DNA from: Thermoleophilaceae bacterium
GTDB lineage: Bacteria; Actinomycetota; Thermoleophilia; Solirubrobacterales; Thermoleophilaceae
Length of the DNA: 64,000 nt
NCBI GenBank assembly: GCA_036378175.1
Contig: DASUWY010000010.1
Span: 1 to 64,000, forward strand
Direction of reading: 5' to 3'
Part shown: positions 32,852 through 41,449 of the stretch, piece after piece
How the letters are laid out: every line of letters begins with the position of its first letter
Numbering within the stretch: position 1 is the stretch's first letter
Made by a program: the position numbers and the translations under genes
The notes under the pieces: model-generated
The model's input: the letters and a program-made list of their open reading frames with translations, nothing else
What the model was told of the DNA's origin: nothing
Databases searched by the model: none

Positions 32852-34347
32852 CCCGCCGCCTCCGCCGCCGGCAGTGAGATCTCGCGCTTCAGGATCTTCC
32901 CCGACGGCCCCTTCGGCAGCTCGTCCACGAACGTGATCCGCCGCGGGTACTTGTACGCCGCCACGCGCCCCTTCACCCACTCGCGCAGCGAGGCCTCGTC
33001 AATGTCGGCGCCGTCGTGCAGCGCCACCGCAGCCGCCACCTCCTCGCCGAGTTCGGGGTGCGGCACGCCCACCACCGCCACCTCGCGCACCGCCGGGTGC
33101 TCGTAGAGCACCTCCTCCACCTCGCGCGGATAGACGTTGTAGCCGCCGCGGATGATCAGCTCCTTGATGCGGTCGACGATGAAGAAGTAGCCGTCCTCGT
33201 CCATCACGCCGACGTCGCCGGTGTGAAACCAGCCGTCGCGCATCACCTCGGCGGTGGCGTCCGGGTGGCCCCAGTAGCCCTTCATCACGTTCGGCCCGCG
33301 GATCACGATCTCGCCTCGGGATCCAGGCGGCACCTCGGAGCCATCGAGGCCCACGATCTTCATCGACACGCCATCGATCGGCATCCCCACCGAGCCCGGC
33401 CGCCGCTCGCGATCCGGTCGGTTCGAAGAAGCCACCGGCGAGGTCTCGCTCAACCCGTAGCCCTCGAGCAGCGTGCACCCGAACGCCTCCTCGAAGCCCC
33501 GCAGCACCTCCGCGGGCAGGGAGGCCCCGCCCGACACGCACACCCGCAGCGTGGAGACGTCGAACGATTCGCGGCGCGGGTGGTGGAGCATCGCCGAGTA
33601 CATCGTCGGCACGCCCTGGAACACGGTGGCCCGGTCGCGCTCGATGATCTCGAGGGCTCGGCCGGCGTCGAAGCGGGGGATGAGCGACAGCGTGGCGCCG
33701 GCCGCCACCGCGGCGTTCATCGAGCAGGTCTGGCCGAACGAGTGGAACAGCGGGAGCGCGCCCAGCAGCACGTCGTGCTCGCCGAAGGAGTGCAGCGACA
33801 CCACCGCGCTCACGTTGCTCGTGAGGTTCGAGTGCGTGAGCTCGGCGCCCTTCGGCGAGCCGGTGGTGCCGGAGGTGTAGAGAATCACCGCGGTGTCGTC
33901 CGGCGCGCGGTCTGCGACCGAGGTGTCCGGCTCGACCGCCGAGAGGAGGCGCGGGAACTCGCCCGGGGTGACGAACACGCATTCCGTGCCCGTGCCGCGC
34001 GCGCCCGCCTCCGCCGCCTCCGCGAACCCGTGCCAGGCGAACAGCATCCGCGCGCCCGAGTCCGACAGGTAGAACGCCACCTCCCGCTTCTTCAGCAGCA
34101 CGTTCATCGGCACCACCACAGCGCCCGCCCGCAGCACGCCGAAGTAGACCACGGCGAACTCCGGCACGTTCGGCAGCATCACGCCAACGCGGTCGCCCGG
34201 TGCCACGCCGCGCTCGCGCAGCAGGCCCGCCAGCCGCGCGCTCGCGACGTCGAGTGCGCGGTAGCTCATCTCGAGGTCGTCGAGCTTGAGCGCCGTCTTT
34301 TCCCCCAGTACCTCGGCAGACGCGGTGAGATTCGCCGCCAGGTTCAC
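32842..34347 (-). CDS. long-chain-fatty-acid/aromatic-acid CoA ligase (AMP-forming)
   Basis: ANL-superfamily enzyme that activates a carboxylic acid to its CoA thioester, 501 residues from my chosen start. P-loop ILYTSGTTGSPKGAELTHSN, LEGYGLSETSPVASSN as motif II, GWFHTGDVGVMDEDGYF as the A7/A8 core and PKGPSGKILKREI with the catalytic lysine. The acyl pocket is not diagnostic. GTG at 34347 begins the usual family N-terminus (VNLAANLTASAE); an upstream GTG at 34395 would add 16 residues. It lies downstream of a PucR regulator on the same strand and near a Liv-type uptake operon, suggesting the imported acid is its substrate (inference). Confidence 0.88.
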   Translation of the reverse strand: MNLAANLTASAEVLGEKTALKLDDLEMSYRALDVASARLAGLLRERGVAPGDRVGVMLPNVPEFAVVYFGVLRAGAVVVPMNVLLKKREVAFYLSDSGARMLFAWHGFAEAAEAGARGTGTECVFVTPGEFPRLLSAVEPDTSVADRAPDDTAVILYTSGTTGSPKGAELTHSNLTSNVSAVVSLHSFGEHDVLLGALPLFHSFGQTCSMNAAVAAGATLSLIPRFDAGRALEIIERDRATVFQGVPTMYSAMLHHPRRESFDVSTLRVCVSGGASLPAEVLRGFEEAFGCTLLEGYGLSETSPVASSNRPDRERRPGSVGMPIDGVSMKIVGLDGSEVPPGSRGEIVIRGPNVMKGYWGHPDATAEVMRDGWFHTGDVGVMDEDGYFFIVDRIKELIIRGGYNVYPREVEEVLYEHPAVREVAVVGVPHPELGEEVAAAVALHDGADIDEASLREWVKGRVAAYKYPRRITFVDELPKGPSGKILKREISLPAAEAAGRG

Positions 34348-34416
34348 GGCGCGGAAGCTAGGAAAACGAGCCACCAGATTCGATGGCGGAGGCACACAAA
34401 GTTGGGGCGAACGGGC

Positions 34417-34433
34417 TTGTGGTCAGTGCCCAA
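34417..34433. promoter_or_regulatory. second copy of the TTGTG-N7-CACAA-like motif
   Basis: TTGTGGTCAGTGCCCAA, matching 15 of 17 positions of the copy at 35755-35771 read on the other strand. It overlaps the last codons of the PucR gene and lies 70 bp upstream of the acyl-CoA ligase start, so it could be the ligase operator. Assignment to PucR is inference. Confidence 0.45.
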
Positions 34434-35694
34434 TCGCGCTGCGATCTTCAAGCGCGATGGCCACCAGCAGGTCGAGCAGGTCGGACACGCGGCGCGGATT
34501 CAGGCCGGTTCGTTCCTCGATGCGGCCCATCCGGTACTGCGCCGTGTTCGGGTGCACCTGCAGGCGCTCGGCGGCCAGGCGCAGATTCAGGTCGGACTCC
34601 GCGAACACGCGGATCGTCGCGGTGAGCACGCCGCCGCGCGCCCGATCCTCGTCGAGGAACGCCTGCAATCGAGGATCCACGAGTCGCTGCGCCGTGTCGT
34701 CGGCGTGCCGCGCGAGGTACTCGAACGCCGAGAGCCGTGGTAGCGCCGCCACGCCGCCATCCGGATCCACCACGCATTCGAGCGCGGCCCGCGCCTCGAG
34801 GTAAGCGCGCGGCAGCTCGGACACGCCATTCGCCACCGTTGAGATCCCCACGGCGAGCGGCATGCCCTCAGCGCGCAGCCGCCGCTGCAGGCGCTCGAGC
34901 CCATCGCACATCTGCACGGGATCGATCCCGGGGCCGAGGGAGGGCACCGCCACGATCTCCGACTGCCGCACAACCACGAGCGTGCTCGCCTCGTGCATCC
35001 CGGCGCGGGCCAGCGCCGCGGAGGCCGCATCCGGGGCGTCCTCGCCCGGCGCGCCCGCCACCACCGCCACGGCCACCATCATGCGCGTGTCAGGCCCCAG
35101 CCCGTAGCGCTGCGCCGCGCCCGCCAGCGGCCCGTTGGCCGGCATGTGCCCCGCCAGCAGGTGCTCCAGCAGGTCGCGCCGCTCGCGGTCGGCGTCCGCC
35201 ACCACGTGTTGGGCGAACTCCACGTACGCGTGCGCCGCGTGCGTGGAGGCGAAATCCACGTAGCGCATCTGCGGCCCCGCCAGGCGCAGCGCCGCCTCGC
35301 GCCCCACCGGGCGGTCGCCCGCGCATGCCACCGTGGCGTCCCACAGCACCTGCTGCCCCACGCGGAACGCGTTCAGGTAGTCCTCGAGCGCGAACCCGGA
35401 GCGCGCCCGGCGCGTGGCCGCGCCGCGCACGAACGAGATGTCCTCGAGCGTCACGCTCCGTCCCTCGAGGAACGCGCCCAGCTTCGTCTGATAGTGCCGC
35501 GTCACCTGGTCGAGCACATCATCGAAGAAGCGATCGTCGTTCTGTGCGGTGTACGAGGGAATCTCCTCGCGCATGGCATGCACGGCGGCGGCAGCCAGGC
35601 CCTCCACCTGGTCGAGCAGCTCTCCCAGGATGCGGATGCGCGCGTTGCGCACGCCGTCGGACTCTGGCTCCCTCGTGGCCAGCACGGCCGCCAT
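34423..35694 (-). CDS. PucR/CdaR-family transcriptional regulator
   Basis: DNA-binding activator/repressor of 423 residues. An N-terminal sensory half (GGLEGLAAAAVHAM-type helices, then a region like the RsbR/PucR N-terminal domain, about 30-170), a central GGDEF-like domain (about 190-320, with RMMVAVAVVAGAPGEDA) and a C-terminal PucR helix-turn-helix, LNLRLAAERLQVHPNTAQYR near residue 378, followed by RRVSDLLDLLVAIAL. Family members respond to purines, amino acids or carboxylic acids. ATG at 35694. It is divergent from the Liv operon and upstream of the CoA ligase on its own strand, a natural local regulator for both. Confidence 0.87.
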   Translation of the reverse strand: MAAVLATREPESDGVRNARIRILGELLDQVEGLAAAAVHAMREEIPSYTAQNDDRFFDDVLDQVTRHYQTKLGAFLEGRSVTLEDISFVRGAATRRARSGFALEDYLNAFRVGQQVLWDATVACAGDRPVGREAALRLAGPQMRYVDFASTHAAHAYVEFAQHVVADADRERRDLLEHLLAGHMPANGPLAGAAQRYGLGPDTRMMVAVAVVAGAPGEDAPDAASAALARAGMHEASTLVVVRQSEIVAVPSLGPGIDPVQMCDGLERLQRRLRAEGMPLAVGISTVANGVSELPRAYLEARAALECVVDPDGGVAALPRLSAFEYLARHADDTAQRLVDPRLQAFLDEDRARGGVLTATIRVFAESDLNLRLAAERLQVHPNTAQYRMGRIEERTGLNPRRVSDLLDLLVAIALEDRSAIGH

Positions 35695-35754
35695 TCGACA
35701 AATCGTTCTAGCCGGTCGCGCAACTGTCAAACGACAACCCCCGTTTGGGCGGAG

Positions 35755-35772
35755 TTGTGCGCTGACCACAAA
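35755..35772. promoter_or_regulatory. TTGTG-N7-CACAA inverted repeat in the pucR/livG divergent promoter region
   Basis: Read on the minus strand: TTGTG, GTCAGCG, CACAA, a perfect 5-bp inverted repeat with a 7-bp centre. It sits 61 bp upstream of the PucR start and 91 bp upstream of LivG. A near copy overlaps the 3' end of pucR (34417-34433). Candidate operator for autoregulation and control of the Liv operon. Confidence 0.5.
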
Positions 35773-35862
35773 CGCGCTGAATCGAAGTTCGGGTCGTGCC
35801 CCCAATGGAGGGCGCGTGGCGTTCGCCTACCGTGGCCGCATGCTCCGGAGGGAGGAGTGGGA

Positions 35863-36642
35863 GTGACCGCGCCCGCGGCCGGATTGCGCGTGGACGGCGT
35901 GTCAGTGCGCTTTGCGGGGCTCATCGCCCTCGACGGCGTGTCGCTGTCCGCGTCGCCGGGCCAGGTGATGGGGGTGATCGGCCCGAACGGCGCCGGCAAG
36001 ACCACGCTCTTCAACGTGATCTGCGGGTTCGTGCGGCCGCAGTCGGGCTCGATCTCGTGGCGCGGCGAGGCGCTGCAGAAGCACCGCCCGCACCAGCTCG
36101 TGAAGCACGGGATCGCGCGCACGGTGCAGGGCGTGCGGCTCTTCCCGCACCTCACGGCGCTCGAGAACGTGATGGTGGGCGCGGATCACCTGCACAGGCC
36201 GGGCCTCGCGTCCGCGTTCTTCGGCCTTCCGCGCTCAGACCGGTCAGAGCGCGTTCTGCGCGAGGAGGCCACGGAGGCGCTCGAGCGCCTCGGCGTGGGT
36301 GATGCCGCCTCGAGGACCGCGGACAGCCTGCCGTACCCGGTGCAGAAGCGCGTGTCCCTCGCCCGCGCCCTCGCGGCAAAGCCGGACCTGCTGCTGCTCG
36401 ACGAGCCGGCGGGCGGCCTCGGCGCCGACGACGTGAAGGAGCTGGCCGGGCTCATTCGCGGGCTCGACGAGTCGATGACGGTCATGCTCGTGGAGCATCG
36501 CATGGACCTCGTGATGTCCGTTTGCGACCACGTTGCGGTGCTCGACTCCGGCCGCGTGATCGCCGGTGGGGCGCCCGCCCAGGTGCAGTCGGACCCGAAG
36601 GTGCTCGAGGCCTACCTCGGCAGCGAGGAGAGCGATGCTTGA
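35863..36642 (+). CDS. livG: branched-chain amino acid type ABC transporter, ATPase LivG
   Basis: First ATPase of a HAAT-family importer, 259 residues. Walker A GPNGAGKTTLFNVICGFV, LivG-typical ARTVQGVRLFPHLTALENV in the Q-loop region, Walker B LLLLDEPAGGLG and switch HRMDLVMSVCDHVAVL. The signature reads LPYPVQKRVSLARAL in place of LSYGxQ, a modest variant. GTG at 35863 has GGAGGAG upstream. First gene of livG-livF-livH-livM-SBP, all closely spaced or overlapping. Substrate may be an amino acid, amide or aromatic acid. Confidence 0.9.
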   Translation: MTAPAAGLRVDGVSVRFAGLIALDGVSLSASPGQVMGVIGPNGAGKTTLFNVICGFVRPQSGSISWRGEALQKHRPHQLVKHGIARTVQGVRLFPHLTALENVMVGADHLHRPGLASAFFGLPRSDRSERVLREEATEALERLGVGDAASRTADSLPYPVQKRVSLARALAAKPDLLLLDEPAGGLGADDVKELAGLIRGLDESMTVMLVEHRMDLVMSVCDHVAVLDSGRVIAGGAPAQVQSDPKVLEAYLGSEESDA

Positions 36643-37342
36643 GGTGGAGGACCTGGTGGCGGCCTACGGGCCCGTGCGCGCGGTGGACGGCGTGTCGCTG
36701 AGCGTGCCCGCCGGCAGCATCACGGCGGTACTCGGCGCGAACGGCGCGGGCAAGAGCTCGCTGCTGCGCGCGGTGTCTGGAGTCGTGCGGCCGCGGGCGG
36801 GCCGCGTGCGGTTCTGCGACACCGACGTCACGCGCCGCTCCGCCGAGGACATCGTGCGGCTCGGGCTCGCTCACGTGCCCGAGGGCGGCGGGGTGATCGC
36901 CGAGCTGACGGTGGAGGAGAATCTCCGCCTCGGGTCGCTCTGGCGGCGCGACCGCGCGGACCGGGGCAAGGCGCTCAAGGAGGTGTTCACGCTGTTCCCG
37001 CGACTCGAGGAGCATCGCCGCACGGGCGCCAGCTCCCTGTCCGGCGGCGAGCGGCAGATGCTGTCGATCGGCCGCGCGCTCATGGGCAGGCCGAAGATGC
37101 TGCTGCTCGACGAGCCGTCGCTCGGGCTTGCGCCGCTCGTGGCGTCGCGGATCATGAATCTGATCGCTGAGCTCCGCGAGAAGACCGAGCTCACGGTGCT
37201 GCTGGTGGAGCAGAACGCGAAGAGCGCGCTGCGCGTGGCGGACCGCGGCGTGGTGCTGGGCGTGGGGCGCGTGGTGGCGGAGAACGAGTCGGAGAAGCTC
37301 GCGGCGGACGACCAGCTGCGGCAGGCGTACCTGGGGTTCTGA
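36635..37342 (+). CDS. livF: branched-chain amino acid type ABC transporter, ATPase LivF
   Basis: Second ATPase, 235 residues, standard LivF length. Walker A GANGAGKSSLLRAVSGVV, HVPEGGGVIAELTVEENLRL, signature SSLSGGERQMLSIGRAL, Walker B MLLLDEPSLGLAP and VLLVEQNAKSALRVADRGVV are all canonical. Its ATG lies inside the last codons of livG (8-nt overlap), so translation is coupled. Forms the heteromeric ATPase pair with LivG. Confidence 0.92.
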   Translation: MLEVEDLVAAYGPVRAVDGVSLSVPAGSITAVLGANGAGKSSLLRAVSGVVRPRAGRVRFCDTDVTRRSAEDIVRLGLAHVPEGGGVIAELTVEENLRLGSLWRRDRADRGKALKEVFTLFPRLEEHRRTGASSLSGGERQMLSIGRALMGRPKMLLLDEPSLGLAPLVASRIMNLIAELREKTELTVLLVEQNAKSALRVADRGVVLGVGRVVAENESEKLAADDQLRQAYLGF

Positions 37343-37345
37343 GCC

Positions 37346-38224
37346 GTGACCCGCTTCATCGACCTCACACTCAACGGCATCTCCAACGGCGCGATCTACG
37401 CGGCTGTGGCGCTCGCGTTCGTGCTCATCTGGCGGGCCACGCGCATCGTGAACTTCGCCGCCGGCGGGATGCTGATGATCACCACCTTCGTCGCCTCGAG
37501 CGTGATCAGCTCGAGCGGCTCCTACTGGCTCGGCTTCTTCGTCGCGCTCGCCCTCGGCTTCGTGCTCGGCGCCGTGGTTGAGCGCGTGCTGATCCGGCAC
37601 GTGGAGGGCGGCCCGCCGCTCAACGCCGTGATCGTGACGATCGGGCTGCTGATCCTGCTCCAGGCCGTGGCCGGGATGATCTGGAGCGCCACGCCGCGCT
37701 CGTTCCCGCCCGCCTTCTCGATCAAGGGCTACACGGTGGGCTCGCACACGTACCTGTTCGGGCCCTTCGATGTGTTCACGGTGCTCGCCGTGATCGGCAT
37801 CGCGGTCGCGCTGTTCGCGCTCTTCCGCCTCACCGACCTCGGGCTGAAGATGCGGGCCGCCGCGTTCGAGCCGATCGTCGCGCGGCTCCAGGGGGTGCGC
37901 GTGGGGAACATGTTCACGCTCGGCTGGGCGCTTGCGTCCCTGGCCGGGTCGCTCGCCGGCCTCCTGATCGGCCCGCAGGTGTTCGTCGGGCCGAACACGT
38001 TCGATCCGGTGGCGATCTTCGGCTTCACCGCCGCCGTGCTGGGCGGGCTCGACAGCCCGGTCGGCGCGCTGGTGGGGGGCCTGATCCTCGGGCTGTCGCT
38101 GAGCTACGTGTCCGGTTATGCGGGAGCGTCGCTCGTCACGCTGGCGGCCCTCGCGATCCTCGTGGCGGTGCTGATGGTCAGGCCGAGCGGCCTGTTCGCG
38201 AGCGCAAAGGCCAGGCGGATATGA
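37346..38224 (+). CDS. livH: branched-chain amino acid type ABC permease LivH
   Basis: Membrane permease of 292 residues with about eight helices. FIDLTLNGISNGAIYAAVAL is the LivH N-terminus; GLKMRAAAFEPIVARLQGVR is the cytoplasmic coupling loop containing the A-x-x-x-x-x-A-x-x-x-G-like EAA motif; VAIFGFTAAVLGGLDSPVGA is the conserved last-third segment. GTG start 4 bp after livF; stop overlaps livM start as ATGA. Confidence 0.91.
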   Translation: MTRFIDLTLNGISNGAIYAAVALAFVLIWRATRIVNFAAGGMLMITTFVASSVISSSGSYWLGFFVALALGFVLGAVVERVLIRHVEGGPPLNAVIVTIGLLILLQAVAGMIWSATPRSFPPAFSIKGYTVGSHTYLFGPFDVFTVLAVIGIAVALFALFRLTDLGLKMRAAAFEPIVARLQGVRVGNMFTLGWALASLAGSLAGLLIGPQVFVGPNTFDPVAIFGFTAAVLGGLDSPVGALVGGLILGLSLSYVSGYAGASLVTLAALAILVAVLMVRPSGLFASAKARRI

Positions 38225-39354
38225 GCAGCATCGGCACCGAGACGCCCGCCCAGCCCGCCGCCACCGAGATCAGCGGCGCTCCGGGCGCGGCACCCGGCGG
38301 CTCGACGGGAAGGCGCATGCTCCGCCTCCCGCAGCAGACGCTCGCGCGCAACCTGCTGCTCGCGCTCGCGTTCGGCGTGATCCTCTACCTGCTGAGCGAG
38401 TCGCTCAGCTCGTTCAACAACCTGCGCCTCGCCACGATCGCCTACTACTTCACAGCGCTCGCGGGGCTCACGGTGCTCACGGGCCTGAACGGCCAGATCT
38501 CGCTGGGGCACGGCGCCCTGATGGCGGTGGGCGCCTACGCCACGGCGATCCTCGTCGGGCGCACCGGCTTCCCGCTCGGGGCGGCGCTGGCGGCGGCGGC
38601 CGCGATCACCGCGGTGGTGGGCGTGGTGGTGGGGGCGGCGGCATCGCGGCTTCGCGGCCCCTACCTCGCCGGCGCCACCCTCGCGTTCGCCATCGGCCTA
38701 CCGGGCCTCGCCGACAAGTACCCGAGCGCATTCGGCGGCGAGAACGGTCTCACCGTCGCGCCGCCCACGCCGCCGTCGGCACTCGGCGCAACGTTTCCCC
38801 TCGAGCGCTGGGAGGCCTGGATCGCATGTCTCTGCGCGCTGATCGTCTTCGTGCTCCTGTCGAACCTCCTGCGCAGCCGCGTGGGCCGCGCCTTCCGCGC
38901 CGTGCGCGACGACGAGGTTGCCGCGCAGCTCGCGGGCCTCAACGTCGCGCGCGTGCAGGTGCTCGCCTTCGTGGTGAGCGCGGCCTGCGCCGGCCTTGCC
39001 GGGGGCGCGCTCGTGGTGGTCACACAGCTCGCGGCGCCCGGCGCGTTCGACCTATCGCTGTCGCTCGCGCTGCTCACCGGAATCGTGCTCGGCGGCCTCG
39101 GCAGCCTCGCCGGGGCGGTGTGGGGGGCGCTCGCGCTCGTCTACCTGCCGCAGTGGTCGGACGACATCGCCCATTCGCTTTCCCTGTCCAACAACGTCCA
39201 GTCCAACCTGCCCCTGGCGCTCTACGGGATCGTCCTCATGGTCGTGATCGTGGCCGCGCCGCGGGGCATCCAGGGCGCGCTCCACGGACTCTTCGGGGTC
39301 GCGCGCACGCGCCTGCGGAAGAACCCGTCGACCCCAACTGAGGAGGGTGCATGA
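38221..39354 (+). CDS. livM: branched-chain amino acid type ABC permease LivM
   Basis: Second permease, 377 residues, about nine or ten helices. A 35-residue polar Ala/Pro/Gly extension at the N-terminus precedes the membrane part. Family segments are GLTVLTGLNGQISLGHGALM, RVGRAFRAVRDDEVAAQLAG (EAA-like coupling loop) and LLTGIVLGGLGSLAGAVWGA. ATGA overlap with livH; its stop overlaps the binding-protein start (ATGATGA), so the operon continues without a gap. Confidence 0.91.
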   Translation: MSSIGTETPAQPAATEISGAPGAAPGGSTGRRMLRLPQQTLARNLLLALAFGVILYLLSESLSSFNNLRLATIAYYFTALAGLTVLTGLNGQISLGHGALMAVGAYATAILVGRTGFPLGAALAAAAAITAVVGVVVGAAASRLRGPYLAGATLAFAIGLPGLADKYPSAFGGENGLTVAPPTPPSALGATFPLERWEAWIACLCALIVFVLLSNLLRSRVGRAFRAVRDDEVAAQLAGLNVARVQVLAFVVSAACAGLAGGALVVVTQLAAPGAFDLSLSLALLTGIVLGGLGSLAGAVWGALALVYLPQWSDDIAHSLSLSNNVQSNLPLALYGIVLMVVIVAAPRGIQGALHGLFGVARTRLRKNPSTPTEEGA

Positions 39355-40643
39355 TGAAGAAGCGAAGCCGCGCCGCGGCGGGCGTTGCGGGTTGCCTCGT
39401 GGCGGCCGCGCTCGTGGCGAGCGGTTGTGGAAGCAGCGGCTCGAGCTCGAGCGCTCCGGGCGTGACGAAGACCACGGTGCTGGTGGGAAGCCACCAGCCC
39501 CTCACCGGGCCGGCGGCTCCTGGCTACAGCGAGATAGCCCCTGCCGCCAAGGCGTTCTTCCAGTACCTGAACGCCCAGGGCGGAGTGAACGGGCGCAAGA
39601 TCAACCTCATCTACAAGGACGACGCGTACAACCCCACCAAGACCGTGACGGTGGTGAAGCAGCTCGTGCTGCAGAACAAGGTGTTCGCCATCTGGGGCGG
39701 CCTCGGCACTCCCACGCACACCAAGGTCGTGGACTACCTGAACTCGTCGAAGGTGCCGGATCTGTTCGTGTCATCCGGCTGCCCGTGCTGGGACGACGGC
39801 ACCAAGCACCCATACACCTTCGGCTGGCAGCCCAACTACACGATCGAGGGCAAGATCCTCGGCCAGTACATCAAGCAGAAGTTCCCGGGCAAGAAGGTCG
39901 GCGTCTTCTATCAGGACGACGACTTCGGGCAGGGCGGCCTCGCGGGGCTGAAGCAGCAGCTCGGCCCGCAGATCGTCTCCGCACAGCCGTACCAGCCGAC
40001 GGTGACGAACGTGGCCCCGCAGATCACCGCGATCCAGAAGTCGGGCGCGCAGGTGCTCGTGGACTTCTCGATCCCGGCGTTCACCGCGCTCGAGCGCCTC
40101 ACGTCGTTCAAGCTCGGCTACAAGCCGCAGCTCGTGGTGTCGAACGTGGGCATCGATCCCACCACGGTGGGCGGATTGCTCAAGGCGTTCTCGAAGGGCA
40201 AGGCGAACACGGCGCTGATCGAGGGCGCGATCACCGACGCATACCTGCCGTCGCCCACCGACAGCTCGAACGGCTGGATCCAGCTGTTCAAGAAGATCCA
40301 CGACCAGTACGACGCGAAGGCGCCGTTCGACGGCAACGTGGAGTACGGCATGGCGAGCGCGTACACGTTCGCGCAGGCGCTCAAGAATGCCGGCAAGAAC
40401 CTCACGCGCCAGGACCTTGTGGACGCCGTGAACAAGGGCGGCTTCACCGGGCCCGGGCTCGTGCCGTTCCGCTATTCGAAGACCGTGCACGGCGGGTATG
40501 GCGGCGGCGCGATCGCTGTGATCAAGAACGGTCAGATCGTGGTGACGGGGAAGCCGATGGTCACGGATCCGAGCACCGGGCCGATCACGGCGTCGACGAT
40601 GAAGCCGGCGCAGCCGGGGGATAACGGGATTGTCAAGCCGTAG
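39351..40643 (+). CDS. substrate-binding lipoprotein of the Liv-type ABC importer
   Basis: Periplasmic-binding-protein fold of type I (Leu/Ile/Val-BP family), 430 residues, anchored as a lipoprotein: basic start, hydrophobic run and lipobox VASGC with C26 as the lipidated residue, followed by a Ser/Gly linker. Domain features include VLVGSHQPLTGPAAPGYSEI, AQGGVNGRKINLIYKDDAYN and VGVFYQDDDFGQGGLAGLKQ. An unusual pair SSGCPCWDDGTKHPY (Cys near 144 and 146) may be structural. Captures the substrate outside the membrane for LivHM/LivGF. The nearby CoA ligase and enoyl-CoA hydratase hint at an organic acid, but this is inference. Confidence 0.9.
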   Translation: MMKKRSRAAAGVAGCLVAAALVASGCGSSGSSSSAPGVTKTTVLVGSHQPLTGPAAPGYSEIAPAAKAFFQYLNAQGGVNGRKINLIYKDDAYNPTKTVTVVKQLVLQNKVFAIWGGLGTPTHTKVVDYLNSSKVPDLFVSSGCPCWDDGTKHPYTFGWQPNYTIEGKILGQYIKQKFPGKKVGVFYQDDDFGQGGLAGLKQQLGPQIVSAQPYQPTVTNVAPQITAIQKSGAQVLVDFSIPAFTALERLTSFKLGYKPQLVVSNVGIDPTTVGGLLKAFSKGKANTALIEGAITDAYLPSPTDSSNGWIQLFKKIHDQYDAKAPFDGNVEYGMASAYTFAQALKNAGKNLTRQDLVDAVNKGGFTGPGLVPFRYSKTVHGGYGGGAIAVIKNGQIVVTGKPMVTDPSTGPITASTMKPAQPGDNGIVKP

Positions 40644-40683
40644 GGCATAGGGCATAGCGCGTGGGCTGTAGGCTGCGCCGCTC

Positions 40684-41448
40684 ATGTCTGACGAGATCGT
40701 CACTGAGCGGCGTGGCCCTGTCCTGCTGATCACGCTGAACCGGCCCGACGCTCGTAACGCCGTGAACGTTGCTCTCGCCGAGCAGCTTGCTGCTGCCCTG
40801 GAGGGTCTGGACAGCGATAAAGAGCTGCAGGTGGGCGTGCTCTGTGGGGCCGGTAAGGGGTTCTCGGCGGGCATGGACCTCAAGGCCTTCGTGGAAGGGG
40901 AGCGGCCTCATATCGGGGAGCGCGGGTTTGCCGGCATCACGCGGCGCGCTGCTGAGAAGCCGCTCATCGCCGCCATCGAGGGGTTCGCCGTTGCCGGCGG
41001 GCTCGAGATCGCGCTGTCGTGCGACCTCATCGTGGCGGCGCGCGATGCCCGGCTCGGCATTGCGGAGGTGAAGCGTGGGCTGGTGGCCGCGGCCGGCGCG
41101 CTCATACGGCTGCCGAAGCGCATTCCGTACCACGCCGCGATGGAGCTCGCGCTCACCGGCGAGTTCATCGACGGCGCGCGCGCGTACGAGCTCGGCTTGG
41201 TGAACCGCGCGACGGAACCGGGCGCCGCGCTGGAGACGGCGCTCGAGCTGGCGGAGAGGATCGGGCAGAACGCTCCGCTCGCGCTCGCGGCGTCGAAGAG
41301 CATCGCCTCGCAGGCGCTCGACTGGGACGAGGCGGAGGCGTGGCGCCGTCAGGACGAGATCGCTGGACCGGTGATGACCTCGGAGGACGCTCGCGAGGGC
41401 GCCACCGCCTTCGCCGAGAAGCGCCCGCCCGAGTGGCGGGGCCGCTGA
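40684..41448 (+). CDS. enoyl-CoA hydratase/isomerase family protein
   Basis: Crotonase-fold enzyme of 254 residues. GAGKGFSAGMDLKAF provides the first oxyanion-hole segment, AIEGFAVAGGLEIALSCDLI the second with the first catalytic-type glutamate, and LGIAEVKRGLVAAAG the second glutamate position, so a hydratase is plausible. The C-terminal AEKRPPEWRGR is the usual family end. ATG at 40684; 40 bp after the Liv operon, with a short direct repeat (TAGGGCA twice) in the gap. Likely part of the same catabolic unit. Exact acyl substrate unknown. Confidence 0.88.
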   Translation: MSDEIVTERRGPVLLITLNRPDARNAVNVALAEQLAAALEGLDSDKELQVGVLCGAGKGFSAGMDLKAFVEGERPHIGERGFAGITRRAAEKPLIAAIEGFAVAGGLEIALSCDLIVAARDARLGIAEVKRGLVAAAGALIRLPKRIPYHAAMELALTGEFIDGARAYELGLVNRATEPGAALETALELAERIGQNAPLALAASKSIASQALDWDEAEAWRRQDEIAGPVMTSEDAREGATAFAEKRPPEWRGR

Positions 41449-41449
41449 C

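Noticed and set aside
33016-34743. Long plus-strand open frame opposite the CoA ligase
   Set aside because: Antisense shadow of the ligase and PucR genes.
40640-40660. Direct repeat TAGGGCA-TAGGGCA after the binding-protein gene
   Set aside because: Two short units only; no sign of function or array.
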